Notes: generated by a model not told the origin, from the sequence alone. A DNA stretch of 64,000 bases from Conexibacter sp. CPCC 206217 (GCF_030646165.1 NZ_JAUTDO010000004.1:444156-508155); one strand, 5' to 3'; counted from the first letter of the stretch, positions 41,242 to 50,494 are shown. Made by a program: numbers and translations.

Positions 41242-41703
41242 TCAGGCGGCCTGGCCCGATGCGTCGTCCGCCGCCTCCGCGAGCTGCTCGAAGAGCGGGG
41301 CTCGCAGCCGGGCCTCGGCCGCCTGGTTGATGACCTGGTGGCCGCGGCCCTCGGAGATGACGATCGGTGCGCGCAGGTTCGCCGTGAAGCCTTCGAGCTG
41401 GTCGCTTGCCCGAACGGTGACATAGATGTCGGTCGCGGTGAGTTGCGGCAGGCCGAGCCGCTCGCGCTCCTCCTCCGCCAGCTCGACCTCGAAGCCGCCG
41501 AAGAAGCGACGCGGATCGGTCACGGGCAGCGCGAGCGCCGGGTCGTCGACCGAGTGCAGCCAGAGGAAGTCCGCGTCCGCGTCGCGCGCGACGAGCGCGA
41601 AGCGGCGGCTCTCGAAGCCGATCATGCCGTGGGGAAACTCGACCACGCTGTCCGGGTCGACCTCGATCTGGCCGAACCGCGTGCTGTCGATCGTGAGTGA
41701 CAA
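41242..41703 (-). CDS. fliW: flagellar assembly factor FliW
   Basis: The product has 153 residues. The FliW pattern includes FGQIEVDPDSVVEFPHGMIG, FESRRFALV, FLWLHSVDDPALALPVTDPR and LRAPIVISEGRGHQVI. FliW binds CsrA allosterically and flagellin competitively, so flagellin export feeds back on its translation. The start is TTG at 41703, with AGGAGGA 8 bases upstream. The C-terminal tail is Ala-rich. Confidence 0.95.
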   Translation of the reverse strand: MSLTIDSTRFGQIEVDPDSVVEFPHGMIGFESRRFALVARDADADFLWLHSVDDPALALPVTDPRRFFGGFEVELAEEERERLGLPQLTATDIYVTVRASDQLEGFTANLRAPIVISEGRGHQVINQAAEARLRAPLFEQLAEAADDASGQAA

Positions 41704-41725
41704 GGGGTCTCTCCTCCTCGCTTCG

Positions 41726-42631
41726 CTATCGCAGGAAGTCCATCAGGGAGTTCTGGACCACGGCCGAGCCGGCCTTGAGCGCCATGTTGTAGGCGGCCTG
41801 CTGCGTCGTGTAGTCGATCAGCGTCTTGACGGTGTCGGCGTCCTCGACCTGCGAGCGCAGCTCGATCGAGTTCTCCTCCAGCGCCGCCAGGCGGCCCGAC
41901 GCGACCTCCAGCCGGTTCGTGCGCGCGCCGACGTCGGCGCGGATCTGGTTGAGCGCGTCGAAGTTTCTGTCCAGCCGCACGATGTCGGTGCCGCGCAGTC
42001 TGTCGCCGTCGCCGCTGCGCATGTCGTCGGCGATGTCGCGCAGCGTGTTCAGCAGCAGGTCGTCTCTGGCGGCCTGCCCGTTGCCGAGCAGCGGCGAGAC
42101 GCCGACGTTGATGTCGAGTTCGACGCCCGGCCCGATCTCGCGCTGGATCGTGTCGGCGTTGCCGTTGTAGGTGTCGGCGCCGTTGAGCGTGTACGGCGTT
42201 CTGTCGGTCGCGGTGCCGGAGAAGATGAAGCGGCCGGCGTACTGGACGTTCGACTCCTGCTTGACCGTCTCGATCAGCTGGTCGATCTCCGCCGCGGCGG
42301 CCTCGCGCGCTCTCGGACCGGCCGAGTCCGAGCCGCTCTGGATCAGCAGCTCGCGCACGCGCTGGACCGCGTCGCCGATCTTCGACAGCGACGCGTCGGC
42401 CGCGTTGAGCCAGGCGGTGCCGTCGTCGACGTTGCGCTGGTACTGCTGCAGGCCCGCGACCTCGCCGCCGAGCGCGAGCGCGCGGCTGGTGCCGTACGGG
42501 TTGTCCGACGGGCGCGTGATCTCCTTGCCCGACGACATCTTGCGCTGGATCGCCGACAGCGTGTTCATGTCGCCGTTGAGGTCCCGGATCGTGTGCCGGG
42601 CCGTCATCTGAGAAGTGATGCGCATCGCCAT
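41726..42631 (-). CDS. flgL: hook-filament junction protein FlgL
   Basis: The product has 301 residues. The N-terminal flagellin-like motif is MRITSQMTARHTIRDLNGDM and SAIQRKMSSGKEITRPSDNP. The C terminus ends TLIDYTTQQAAYNMALKAGS then VVQNSLMDFL. It forms the outer junction ring below the filament. The ATG at 42631 has GTGGGG 8 bases upstream; ATG at 42625 (MRIT) is an alternative. It follows flgK by two bases. Confidence 0.94.
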   Translation of the reverse strand: MAMRITSQMTARHTIRDLNGDMNTLSAIQRKMSSGKEITRPSDNPYGTSRALALGGEVAGLQQYQRNVDDGTAWLNAADASLSKIGDAVQRVRELLIQSGSDSAGPRAREAAAAEIDQLIETVKQESNVQYAGRFIFSGTATDRTPYTLNGADTYNGNADTIQREIGPGVELDINVGVSPLLGNGQAARDDLLLNTLRDIADDMRSGDGDRLRGTDIVRLDRNFDALNQIRADVGARTNRLEVASGRLAALEENSIELRSQVEDADTVKTLIDYTTQQAAYNMALKAGSAVVQNSLMDFLR

Positions 42632-42633
42632 GG

Positions 42634-43962
42634 CTACAGCCCCACCCGTCCGGTTCGGTTGATCAGTGTGTCGAGCATGTCGTCGAGCGTCGTCATCGTG
42701 CGCGCCGACGCCTGATAGCCGCGCTGGAAGCGGATCATGTTCGTCATCTCCTCGTCGGGCGAGACGCCCTGGACGCTCTGGCGGCGATCCTCGATCGCGT
42801 CGACGAGCGCCTGCTGGACCGCCTCCGTGGAGCGGATCGCCTTCACGTCGCTGCCGACCTGCGCGACGAGCGCGCCGTACGTTCTGTCGACGCTGCCGCC
42901 GCGCAGCTGCGCGATCGCGTTGGCGACATCGTTTCTGCCTCTGTCGGTCGTGCTGCCGGTGACGAGCGTCGCGGCCGTCGCGATGACGGCGAGTCTGTCG
43001 GAGGTCACGCCGGCCGGGTCGAAGAAGTCGACGCCGGTCGAGGCCGAGTGCAGCGCGTTGACGCTCGTGACGAGGTCTCTCGCGATCGCGTCGAGTCTGT
43101 CGCGATAGGTCAGCGCGGGACCGGTCGGGTCGCCGAGCTCCTGCAGCGCGCCGAGCTTGCCGCCCGGGTTGGTCAACGTCTGCGGCCAGGTGTAGCCGCC
43201 GGCCGCCGTCTTGTCGATCAGCGTGACGCCGCCGAAGTCGACTCTGACCGTGCCCATGCCGGTGTCGGTGACCGACACCTGCGCCAGCTCGGACAGCCTG
43301 TCGATCAGGAAGTCGCGCCGGTCGAGCAGGTCGTTGGGCGACTGGCCGACCGCGACCGCCTGCGAGATCACGTCGTTGAGCTGCGCCAGCTCTCTCGCCC
43401 ACACGTCGACGTCGCCGTCGGGGCCGGTGATCGCGTTGTACTCGTTCGTCGCCTGCGTCGCGACGGTCGTCAGCTGCGAATGGACCGACTGGAAGGCGCC
43501 CGCGAGCGTGCTCGCCATTCTCACGACGGCCGTGCGCGCGGCGTCGGACTCCGGCGCGTTGGCGAGATCCGACCATGCGCTCCAGAATCTGCCGAGCAGC
43601 GCGTTGATGCCGTCGCTGGTCGGCTCCGCGAAGCCCAGCTCGGCCTGCTCAAGCGACGCCGACTGCGTCGCGGCGTCGCCCAGCTCCATGTTCTTGGCAC
43701 GGAACTGGATGTCGAGGAAGCTGTCGCGGATGCGGCGGATCTGCGCCACGTCGACGCCCGTGCCCAGCTGCGCGCCGGCACCGGTGGTCGCGGAGTTGGC
43801 CGGCAGCACGAGCGCGTCCATCGCCGCCATCACCGCCTCCTGGCGGGAGTAGCCGACGGTGTTCGCGTTGGCCAGGTTGTGGCCGGTGGTGTTCATGGCC
43901 TGCTGATGGGCGATCAGCCCGCGCAGCGATGTCTGCAGGCCCATGAATGAGGAGATCGGCAT
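42634..43962 (-). CDS. flgK: hook-filament junction protein FlgK
   Basis: The product has 442 residues. The N-terminal motif is SFMGLQTSLRGLIAHQQAMN with TTGHNLANANTVGYSRQEAV. The C-terminal motif is SPDEEMTNMIRFQRGYQASA, then RTMTTLDDMLDTLIN. FlgK is the inner junction protein attached to the hook. It is slightly shorter than enteric FlgK (547), with a reduced middle. It lies between flgN and flgL. Confidence 0.95.
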   Translation of the reverse strand: MPISSFMGLQTSLRGLIAHQQAMNTTGHNLANANTVGYSRQEAVMAAMDALVLPANSATTGAGAQLGTGVDVAQIRRIRDSFLDIQFRAKNMELGDAATQSASLEQAELGFAEPTSDGINALLGRFWSAWSDLANAPESDAARTAVVRMASTLAGAFQSVHSQLTTVATQATNEYNAITGPDGDVDVWARELAQLNDVISQAVAVGQSPNDLLDRRDFLIDRLSELAQVSVTDTGMGTVRVDFGGVTLIDKTAAGGYTWPQTLTNPGGKLGALQELGDPTGPALTYRDRLDAIARDLVTSVNALHSASTGVDFFDPAGVTSDRLAVIATAATLVTGSTTDRGRNDVANAIAQLRGGSVDRTYGALVAQVGSDVKAIRSTEAVQQALVDAIEDRRQSVQGVSPDEEMTNMIRFQRGYQASARTMTTLDDMLDTLINRTGRVGL

Positions 43963-43974
43963 TGGTCTGGGCCT

Positions 43975-44514
43975 CTAGGCGTGGAGGTCGAGGGCGTGTT
44001 GACCCGGCAGCGGTGCCACCGGCATGGAGTTGAGCGTCCCGCCCGGCTCGTAGCCGAGCGAGGAGACGGGTTCGACGATGTTCAGCAGATGGTCCAGGAA
44101 CGCCAGCTCCTGTCGCATCAGCGACTGGTTGAGCGTGTGCTGGCGCGTCAGCTCGGTCAGCAGTCGCTGCAGCTCGGCGCTGCGCGTCTGCGCCTGCTGC
44201 GCCAGGTGCGGCGGCATCAGCAGCGTCATCCGCGTGACGGTCACCTCGCCGGGCGACAGCCCGAGCGCGGCGGCGGCGCGGTTGAGCAGGCGAGTGCGCT
44301 CGTCCTCGACGCGCGCGCGGCGCTGGAACTCGGCCTGGAAGGCGCTGACCTCGCGCACGACGGCGTCGACGTCGCGCAGGTTGATCGCGTCGTGCTGCGC
44401 CATCACGATCTCGAGCAGGCGCGCGGCGGACGCGATCTGCGCGTCGAGGTGCGCGAGCACGTCGTTGGACAGCAGCGGGTCGGCGTAGTCCGGCTTCATC
44501 GCGTAGGCGCTCAT
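43975..44514 (-). CDS. flgN: FlgN-type export chaperone
   Basis: The product has 179 residues, mostly helical. The FlgN pattern shows in LDAQIASAARLLEIVMAQHD, AINLRDVDAVVREV and SLMRQELAFLDHLLNIV. FlgN escorts FlgK and FlgL to the export gate, and it lies directly before flgK. The ATG overlaps the flgJ stop. In Bacillus-type clusters flgM precedes this gene; here it does not. Confidence 0.82.
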   Translation of the reverse strand: MSAYAMKPDYADPLLSNDVLAHLDAQIASAARLLEIVMAQHDAINLRDVDAVVREVSAFQAEFQRRARVEDERTRLLNRAAAALGLSPGEVTVTRMTLLMPPHLAQQAQTRSAELQRLLTELTRQHTLNQSLMRQELAFLDHLLNIVEPVSSLGYEPGGTLNSMPVAPLPGQHALDLHA

Positions 44515-44810
44515 GCGGCGGCCTCCGGAGCTCTCGGGGTCTGCGCGGGCGCCATCGCGTCCGTCAGCTGGCGTGCGAGTCCGAGCCCGCCGGCGTCCAT
44601 CACGCCGTCGGCCATCGCCTGCGGCATCAGGTTCGCGTACGGCGAGTCGCCGCCCATCGCGCTTCTGGCGGAGCTGGCGAGCGACTCGGTCAGCTGCTGG
44701 ACGAGCATCTGCTCGAAGCCGAGCGCCGCGGTGTAGGCGTCCTTGCGCGCCTGCGGCGCCTGGCGGATGTCCGCCGGCAGCAGCGCGCTGTCGATCGGTG
44801 GAAGGCTCAT
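44511..44810 (-). CDS. flgJ: FlgJ N-terminal rod-binding domain protein
   Basis: The product has 99 residues. The rod-binding core is present: YTAALGFEQMLVQQLTESLA, GGDSPYANLMPQAMADGVMD and GGLGLARQLTDAM. The muramidase half found in enteric FlgJ is absent; a separate SLT enzyme is encoded at 24199. The protein likely acts as a rod cap or scaffold. The ATG follows flgG after two bases. Confidence 0.88.
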   Translation of the reverse strand: MSLPPIDSALLPADIRQAPQARKDAYTAALGFEQMLVQQLTESLASSARSAMGGDSPYANLMPQAMADGVMDAGGLGLARQLTDAMAPAQTPRAPEAAA

Positions 44811-44812
44811 CG

Positions 44813-45550
44813 TCAGCGCTTCACCTGGTTGGCGACCTCGAGCATCTGATCCTGCATCGCGATCGCTCTGGAGGCCATCTGGTAACCGCGCTGCGCGGTC
44901 ATCATGTCGACCATCGCGTCGGACATGCTCACGTTGGAGCCCTCGAGGCGGCCCTGCAGCAGCGCGGTGTCGTTGCCGGCGGCGCGCGCCGGCCCGCTCT
45001 CGGGCGTGACGGCGAAGCGGTTGTCGCCGAGCGGCTGCAGGCCGTCCTGCGAGGTGACGTTGACGAGCTGGATGTTGCCGATCGCCTGGCCGCCGACGCG
45101 CACGGCGCCGTCGCGGGCGATCGAGATTCTGTCGATCGGGGTGTTCTGCGGGACCTGCAGGCCCGGCACCAGCAGCGCGCCGTCGCTGGTCGTGAAGCGG
45201 CCGCGGTCGTCCAGCCGCAGGCTGCCGTCCCGCGTCAGCGCGAGTCTGCCGTCCGGCGTGCGAACCTGCAGGAAGCCGCTGCCGGCGATCGCGACGTCGA
45301 GCGGCTGGTCGGTGTTCTGCAGCGTTCCCTGCGCCTGCGAGCGACCGATGAACGACGCCGCGGCGCCCGCTCCGGCGTCGACCGTCGCGCCGGCCTGGTT
45401 GCCCTGCGAGTTGTAGAGCAGGTCGCGGAACCCGACGCGCACGTGCTTGTAGCCGACCGTGTTGACGTTCGCCAGGTCGTTGGAGACGCCGTCGATCTGC
45501 TGCTGCTGCGCTGCCATGCCGGCGGCCGCCGAATAGAGGCCTTGGAGCAT
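44813..45550 (-). CDS. flgG: distal rod protein FlgG
   Basis: The product has 245 residues. The N-terminal motif is LQGLYSAAAGMAAQQQQIDG and VSNDLANVNTVGYKHVRVGF. The middle has DVAIAGSGFLQVRTPDGRLA. The C terminus has LEGSNVSMSDAMVDMMTAQR and GYQMASRAIAMQDQMLEVAN. It is the distal rod subunit and the first gene of the flgG-csrA operon, behind a sigma-28 promoter. Confidence 0.93.
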   Translation of the reverse strand: MLQGLYSAAAGMAAQQQQIDGVSNDLANVNTVGYKHVRVGFRDLLYNSQGNQAGATVDAGAGAAASFIGRSQAQGTLQNTDQPLDVAIAGSGFLQVRTPDGRLALTRDGSLRLDDRGRFTTSDGALLVPGLQVPQNTPIDRISIARDGAVRVGGQAIGNIQLVNVTSQDGLQPLGDNRFAVTPESGPARAAGNDTALLQGRLEGSNVSMSDAMVDMMTAQRGYQMASRAIAMQDQMLEVANQVKR

Positions 45551-45642
45551 CCGTGTCCCTCGAGCGTTGGGGTCCGTTATCGGGTGTGGAGCCCAGCCTC
45601 CGCAGGTGCGGTCCAGCTCGACGGCTCCTCGTTCGACCCTGG

Positions 45643-45669
45643 TGATCGGACGCGGGCGCGATGACTTGA
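45643..45669 (-). promoter_or_regulatory. sigma-28 promoter of the flgG-csrA operon
   Basis: TCAA-N15-TCCGATCA on the minus strand, about 90 bases ahead of flgG. It would co-express rod, junction and flagellin-translation control genes. Confidence 0.72.
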
Positions 45670-45674
45670 GAGCG

Positions 45675-45719
45675 GCCGTCCAGTCCGTCTGGCCGGCCCG
45701 CCGGGACGGCTCGGACGGC
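45675..45719 (-). terminator. possible terminator of the division-kinase operon
   Basis: GCCGTCC and GGACGGC arms (7 bp) enclose a second CCGTC/GACGG stem, directly after the PASTA kinase stop and before the flgG promoter. There is no T-run. Confidence 0.4.
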
Positions 45720-47692
45720 TACTGGCTGCCGTCGGTGCCGTCGCTCGGCGCGCCGCCGCCCGCGCCGGTGTCGCCGCCGGCGGGCGGGCTGTCGCCGCCC
45801 GGGGTCGTCGTCGTACCGTCGTCGGGCGGAGTGACCGGCTCGACGTACCTGCCGACGAAGATCCGCACCGGCGCGCCCCTGGCGGCGGTGGCGCCCTGGT
45901 CGGGTCGCTGCGACAGCACGATCCCGTCCTGCGCCTGGTCCTCGACGGGCTGCAACGAGACGCGCGGCGTCAGGCCGGCGCCGCTCAGCGTCGCCTCCGC
46001 GTCGGCGCGCGCCTGCCCGACGACGTCGGGGATCGAGATCGGCGGCGCTCTCGCGACGACGAGCGCGATCGTGCTGCCGGGGTCGGCGTCGGTGCCGCCC
46101 TCCGGGCTCTGCGAGATCACGTCGCCGGGGTCGACCTCGGTCGACTCCTGCTCGGTCACGCTCGTTCTGAAGCCGTCGGCGGCGAGCGTGCTCTCGGCGT
46201 CGGTGCGCGTGAAGCCGCGCACGTCGGGGATCGAGACCTGCTGCGGGCCGGTCGAGACGTAGAGCGTGACGCCGCCGCCTCTCTCGACGTTGCGCCCGGC
46301 CGCCGGCGAGCTTCTGATCACGTTGCCCTCCGGCACCGTGTCGTCCGCCTGTCTGATCGTGTCGCCGACGTTGAGGCCGGCGTTCTGCAGCTTCGCGGTC
46401 GCCTTCGCGAGCGGAAGCCCGTCGACCGCCGGCACGTCGACCGTGCCGGGACCGCCGGAGACCTCCAGTCTCACGAGCGAGTGCTCGTCGACTCTTCTCC
46501 CCTGCGCCGGGCTCTGCGCGACGACCTCGTTGACGGGCTTCGCCGAGCGCACGGTCTCGATGTCCCACTCGAGACCGGCCGCGTCCAGCCGTCTCTGCGC
46601 GGCCGACATCTGCTGACCGACGACGCCCGGCACGGTCACCTGCTTGGTCTGCGTCAGCAGCACGATCGCGACCGCGACGCCCGCGATCGCCAGCAGGCCC
46701 AGCACCCACGCCCACCACGGCGGGCGGCGGCGTCTGGGCTCGTCGAGGTCGTACGCCTGCTCTCCGGTCGGCGGTCCGGCGGCGCCGGCGTCCGTCGCCA
46801 GCCCCGCCGCGTAGGCGCCGGCGGCGAACGAGGCGGTCCGCTGCCCGCGCGACTCGCCGCCGAGGATCGTGTCCCTCGCCTCCTCCAGCGCATGGATGAA
46901 GGCGTCGGCGTCGGCCGGGCGCCGGGCGGGCTCCTTCTCCAGCGCCCACAGCACGATCGCGTCCAGCTCCGGCGGGACGGCCGGGTCGAACGCGCTCGGA
47001 GACGGCGCCGGCTCGGAGACGTGCTTGAGCGCGATCGAGACGGCCGAGTCGGCGTCGAACGGGACGTGCCCGGTCAGCAGCTCGAACAGCACGACGCCGA
47101 TCGAGTAGAGGTCCGATTGAGGAGACACCGCGTGCCCCTGCGCCTGCTCCGGCGAGAGGTACTGCGCGGTGCCCATGATCGAGCCGGTCTCGGTCATGTC
47201 GGAGGCGCCGGCGCGCGCGATCCCGAAGTCGGTGACCTTCGCGCGGTCCTCGTCGTCGATCAGCACGTTCTGCGGCTTCAGGTCGCGGTGGATGATCCCG
47301 CGCCTGTGCGCGAAGCGGGCGGCCTTCAGCACCTGCACCGTCAGGTCGATCGCGCGGATCGGATCGATCGGCGAGTCCTGCTGGATCACCTGCTTGAGCG
47401 TGCGACCCGGCAGGTACTCCATCGCGATGTAGTAGGTGCCGTCCCATCTGCCGCGGTCGTAGATGCCGACGACGTTGGGGTGCTGCAGGCTCGCGGCGCT
47501 GGAGGCCTCGCGGCGGAAGCGCTCGACGAACTCGGTGTCGGAGGCGAAGCGCGGGTACAGCAGCTTCAGCGCGACCTTGCGCCCGAGTGACTGGTCCTGC
47601 GCGCAGAAGACCTCCGCCATCCCGCCCGCGCCGATGCGCGAGAGCACCTTGTAGCGCGAGTCGATGATCGTGTCGGGCGCGATCTCGGTCAT
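45719..47692 (-). CDS. pknB: PASTA-domain Ser/Thr kinase PknB
   Basis: The product has 657 residues. The kinase domain (about 13-280) has the G-loop IGAGGMAEVF, VALKLL Lys, IIHRDLKPQN, DFGIARA and SPEQAQGHAV. A linker and one membrane helix (about 345-365, WVLGLLAIAGVAVAIVLL) are followed by four PASTA repeats starting VTVPGVVGQ, VDVPAVDG, VSIPDVRG and ISIPDVVGQ. The tail is Pro/Gly/Asp-rich. PknB senses wall fragments or lipid II and controls growth and division. The ATG overlaps the pbpA stop in ATGA. It ends the operon next to the flagellar genes. Confidence 0.96.
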   Translation of the reverse strand: MTEIAPDTIIDSRYKVLSRIGAGGMAEVFCAQDQSLGRKVALKLLYPRFASDTEFVERFRREASSAASLQHPNVVGIYDRGRWDGTYYIAMEYLPGRTLKQVIQQDSPIDPIRAIDLTVQVLKAARFAHRRGIIHRDLKPQNVLIDDEDRAKVTDFGIARAGASDMTETGSIMGTAQYLSPEQAQGHAVSPQSDLYSIGVVLFELLTGHVPFDADSAVSIALKHVSEPAPSPSAFDPAVPPELDAIVLWALEKEPARRPADADAFIHALEEARDTILGGESRGQRTASFAAGAYAAGLATDAGAAGPPTGEQAYDLDEPRRRRPPWWAWVLGLLAIAGVAVAIVLLTQTKQVTVPGVVGQQMSAAQRRLDAAGLEWDIETVRSAKPVNEVVAQSPAQGRRVDEHSLVRLEVSGGPGTVDVPAVDGLPLAKATAKLQNAGLNVGDTIRQADDTVPEGNVIRSSPAAGRNVERGGGVTLYVSTGPQQVSIPDVRGFTRTDAESTLAADGFRTSVTEQESTEVDPGDVISQSPEGGTDADPGSTIALVVARAPPISIPDVVGQARADAEATLSGAGLTPRVSLQPVEDQAQDGIVLSQRPDQGATAARGAPVRIFVGRYVEPVTPPDDGTTTTPGGDSPPAGGDTGAGGGAPSDGTDGSQ

Positions 47693-49140
47693 CTGCTCAG
47701 CAGTGTCTCCAGCACGTCGCGGGCGATCGGGGCGGCGATCGTCCCGCCGAAGCCGCCGACGCTGCGCTCGACGGTGACGGCGATCGCGATCTGCGGATCG
47801 TCCTGCGGCGCAAACGCGATGAACCACGGCTGCGCGATGTCCTGCGCGACGTCGATCTCGGCGGTGCCGGTCTTGCCGGCGACGTCGATGCCGGGCAGCT
47901 GGACCGCCGTGCCGGTGCCCTCCTCGACCACGTCGCCCATCATCTGCGTCAGCTCGGACGCCGTCTGCGACGAGATCGGCTGGCTGTACTGCTTCGGCTC
48001 GATCGTCTTGACGGTGCGCCCGTCGGGGTCGACGACCTTGTCGGTCAGGTGCGGCTCCATCAGCGCGCCGCCGTTGGCGACCGCCGCGGCGACCATCGCC
48101 ATCTGCAGCGGCGTCACGAGCAGCTTGTCCTGCCCGATCGCCATCCGCCCGACGTCGACGCGCGGGCTCACGACCGGCAGCAGCCTGCCGTCGTAGCGCT
48201 CGCCGCTGGCGACCTTCTGCTCGTCGGGGTAGTCCAGCGGCGGCAGGCTGTAGAAACCGAATCTGCGCATGTACTCGCCCATCGTCCGCTTGCCCAGCTC
48301 CTCGCCCATCTGCGCGAACGCCGTGTTGACCGAGTACGTCAGCGACTCCGTCAGTGTCGGGTCCGAGAAGTCCTGGTCGCCGTCGTTTCTGAGCGACCGG
48401 CCGGAGACGACCCGGCCCGATCTGCCGTCGAAGGTCGAGTCGGGCGTGAACTTGCCCGAGTCCATCGCCGCGGCGGCGGTCACGACCTTGAAGGTCGAGC
48501 CGGGCGGGTAGAGGCCCTGCGTGACGCGGTCGACCAGCGGGGCGTTCGCGTCGTCGAGGTTCAGCTGTCTCAGCGCCGCCGGGTCTCTGACGACGTTGGG
48601 GTCGTAGCCGGGCGAGCTGACGAGCGTCTTGACGGCGCCGGTGCGCGGATCCAACGCGACGACGGCGCCCTTCTGGCCGGCGAGCGCGTCGGTCGCGACC
48701 TGCTGCGCCTGCGGGTCGAGCGTCGTCACGACCGTGTTGCCGGCGCGGCGCTTGCCCTGCAACTGGTCGACGATCGAGTTCAGCTCGCTGCTGGTGCCCG
48801 ACAGCTCGTCGTTGCGCGAGCGCTCCAGCCCCGACAGCTGGCCCTGCAGCAGGTTCGCGTAGCCGACCGGATGGCCGAACAGGGTGTCGGTCGGGTAGTC
48901 GCGCTCGTAGATCGATCTGCCGTTTCTGCCGCGCACTCTGACGCTGCGCGCCAGCACCTTGCCGTCGGCGGCCTTGATCGCACCGCGCTTGACCTGCAGC
49001 GCCGCGAACAGCGGTCGCTTGTCGAGCGTGTTCGCGCGCAGCTCGTCGGCGTCGAAGACCGACCAGCGCGACGTCCACCCGACCAGCAATGCGAACAGCA
49101 CCACGATCGCGAGGAAGAGACGGACGATCGGCGCGCTCAT
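47689..49140 (-). CDS. pbpA: class B penicillin-binding protein PbpA
   Basis: The product has 483 residues. An N-terminal membrane anchor (7-24) is followed by a dimerisation domain (about 45-150) and the transpeptidase domain. The active-site motifs are GSTFK (Ser215), SVN (270-272) and KTGTAE near 425. It crosslinks peptidoglycan with the adjacent FtsW/RodA glycosyltransferase. The ATG overlaps the ftsW/rodA stop. The order matches the mycobacterial rodA-pbpA-pknA-pknB operon, but with one kinase after pbpA. Confidence 0.95.
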   Translation of the reverse strand: MSAPIVRLFLAIVVLFALLVGWTSRWSVFDADELRANTLDKRPLFAALQVKRGAIKAADGKVLARSVRVRGRNGRSIYERDYPTDTLFGHPVGYANLLQGQLSGLERSRNDELSGTSSELNSIVDQLQGKRRAGNTVVTTLDPQAQQVATDALAGQKGAVVALDPRTGAVKTLVSSPGYDPNVVRDPAALRQLNLDDANAPLVDRVTQGLYPPGSTFKVVTAAAAMDSGKFTPDSTFDGRSGRVVSGRSLRNDGDQDFSDPTLTESLTYSVNTAFAQMGEELGKRTMGEYMRRFGFYSLPPLDYPDEQKVASGERYDGRLLPVVSPRVDVGRMAIGQDKLLVTPLQMAMVAAAVANGGALMEPHLTDKVVDPDGRTVKTIEPKQYSQPISSQTASELTQMMGDVVEEGTGTAVQLPGIDVAGKTGTAEIDVAQDIAQPWFIAFAPQDDPQIAIAVTVERSVGGFGGTIAAPIARDVLETLLSR

Positions 49141-50444
49141 GCCGGTCGCCGCGCCTTGTCGGAGACGAGCAGCAGCAGCGCCAGCAGGACGAAGTTGGCG
49201 AGGATCGAGGAGCCGCCGTAGGAGATGAACGGCAGCGTCACGCCCGTCAGCGGGATCACGTTCGTGACGCCGCCGACGATCACGAACACCTGCAAGGCGA
49301 AGACCGACGAGAGGCCGACGGCCAGCAGCGTCGAGAACGAGTCTCTCGCCAGCATCGCCGTCTTGAAGCCGCGCTGCACGAACAGCAGGTAGGTGACGAG
49401 CACGCCGACCGCGCCGAGCAGCCCGACCTCGTTGACGATCAGCGCGTAGATCAGGTCGGTCTGCGCCGCCGGCAGGATCGAGGCGCCGAACGGTGTCTCC
49501 AGCATCGCCCCGCCGAAGCCGCGCCCGAGCAGCCCGCCGTCGGCCTGCGCGAACAGCGAGTTGGCGATCTGGTAGCCCTCGTTCGGGTAGCGCGCGGCGT
49601 CGAACGGATCGGTCCAGACGTGGACGCGGTCGACGACGTGCGGCACGTGCGTGCCGAGGTACCAGGCGCCGAGGCCGAACAGCAGCAGCCCGATCAGCAC
49701 GAACGAGAAGCGGTTGGTGGCGACGTAGACGAGCGCCAGGAAGGCGCCGAAGAACATCAGCGACGAGCCGAGGTCGCGGATCACGATCAGCAGCAGCATC
49801 GCCATGCCCCAGATCACCAGCAGCGGGCCGAAGTGCTTCAGCGGCGGCAGCGTCACGCCGAGCACGCGCCGCGCGCCGACGACCAGCACCTGGCGCGTGT
49901 CGCGCAGGTAGCTGGCAAGGAAGATCACGATCCCGAGCTTCGCGAACTCGGTCGGCTGGAAGACGAAGACGCCGGGGATGCGCACGCCGAGGTAGGCGCC
50001 GTTGACCTGCGCGCCGATCCCCGGCAGGCGCGGCAGGACCAGCAGCGCGAGGCTCGCGAACGCGATCACGTAGCGGTACTGCTCGAGCTTGCGGTAGTCG
50101 CGCAGGAAGACGACCGTCGCCGCGAACAGGATCAGCCCGACGACGAACCACTGCGCCTGCTGGCGCGCGAGCGTGTCGTCGATGCGGTAGATCATCACCA
50201 GCCCGAAGCAGGCCAGCACGGCGACGAGCGGGAACAGGTACGGATCGGCGTACGGCAGCGCGATCCGCAGGAAGATGTGCGCGACGAGGCAGAGGCCGAG
50301 AAAGATCGCCCCGTACGTCAGCGACAGGTCCGACAGCTCGTTCTGCGACAGCGCGCCGCGCTCGATGAAGACGGCGGCGAACCCCGCGGTCACGAGCAGC
50401 GACGCGGGAATCAGCCCGAGCAGCTCGCGATTACGCGCGCTCAT
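49137..50444 (-). CDS. rodA: SEDS peptidoglycan polymerase FtsW/RodA
   Basis: The product has 435 residues with about 10-12 membrane helices. The SEDS features are FVFQPTEFAKLGIVIFLASY, LGSSLMFFGAFLALVYVATN, NEVGLLGAVGVLVTYLLFVQ and GVTLPFISYGGSSILANFVL. It polymerises glycan strands in partnership with PbpA. The ATG at 50444 has GGGAG 6 bases upstream and avoids the hairpin region that a longer frame would include. Assignment to RodA rather than FtsW rests on the pbpA neighbour. Confidence 0.92.
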   Translation of the reverse strand: MSARNRELLGLIPASLLVTAGFAAVFIERGALSQNELSDLSLTYGAIFLGLCLVAHIFLRIALPYADPYLFPLVAVLACFGLVMIYRIDDTLARQQAQWFVVGLILFAATVVFLRDYRKLEQYRYVIAFASLALLVLPRLPGIGAQVNGAYLGVRIPGVFVFQPTEFAKLGIVIFLASYLRDTRQVLVVGARRVLGVTLPPLKHFGPLLVIWGMAMLLLIVIRDLGSSLMFFGAFLALVYVATNRFSFVLIGLLLFGLGAWYLGTHVPHVVDRVHVWTDPFDAARYPNEGYQIANSLFAQADGGLLGRGFGGAMLETPFGASILPAAQTDLIYALIVNEVGLLGAVGVLVTYLLFVQRGFKTAMLARDSFSTLLAVGLSSVFALQVFVIVGGVTNVIPLTGVTLPFISYGGSSILANFVLLALLLLVSDKARRPA

Positions 50445-50462
50445 CGCCGGCTCCCATGCACC

Positions 50463-50492
50463 GGAAGGGCGAGCCCCAGGGCGAGTCCTTCC
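50463..50492 (-). other. hairpin A between pstP and rodA
   Basis: GGAAGG and CCTTCC arms with an inner GCCC/GGGC pairing. It lies about 18 bases before the rodA start, so it could influence ribosome access. Confidence 0.45.
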
Positions 50493-50494
50493 AA

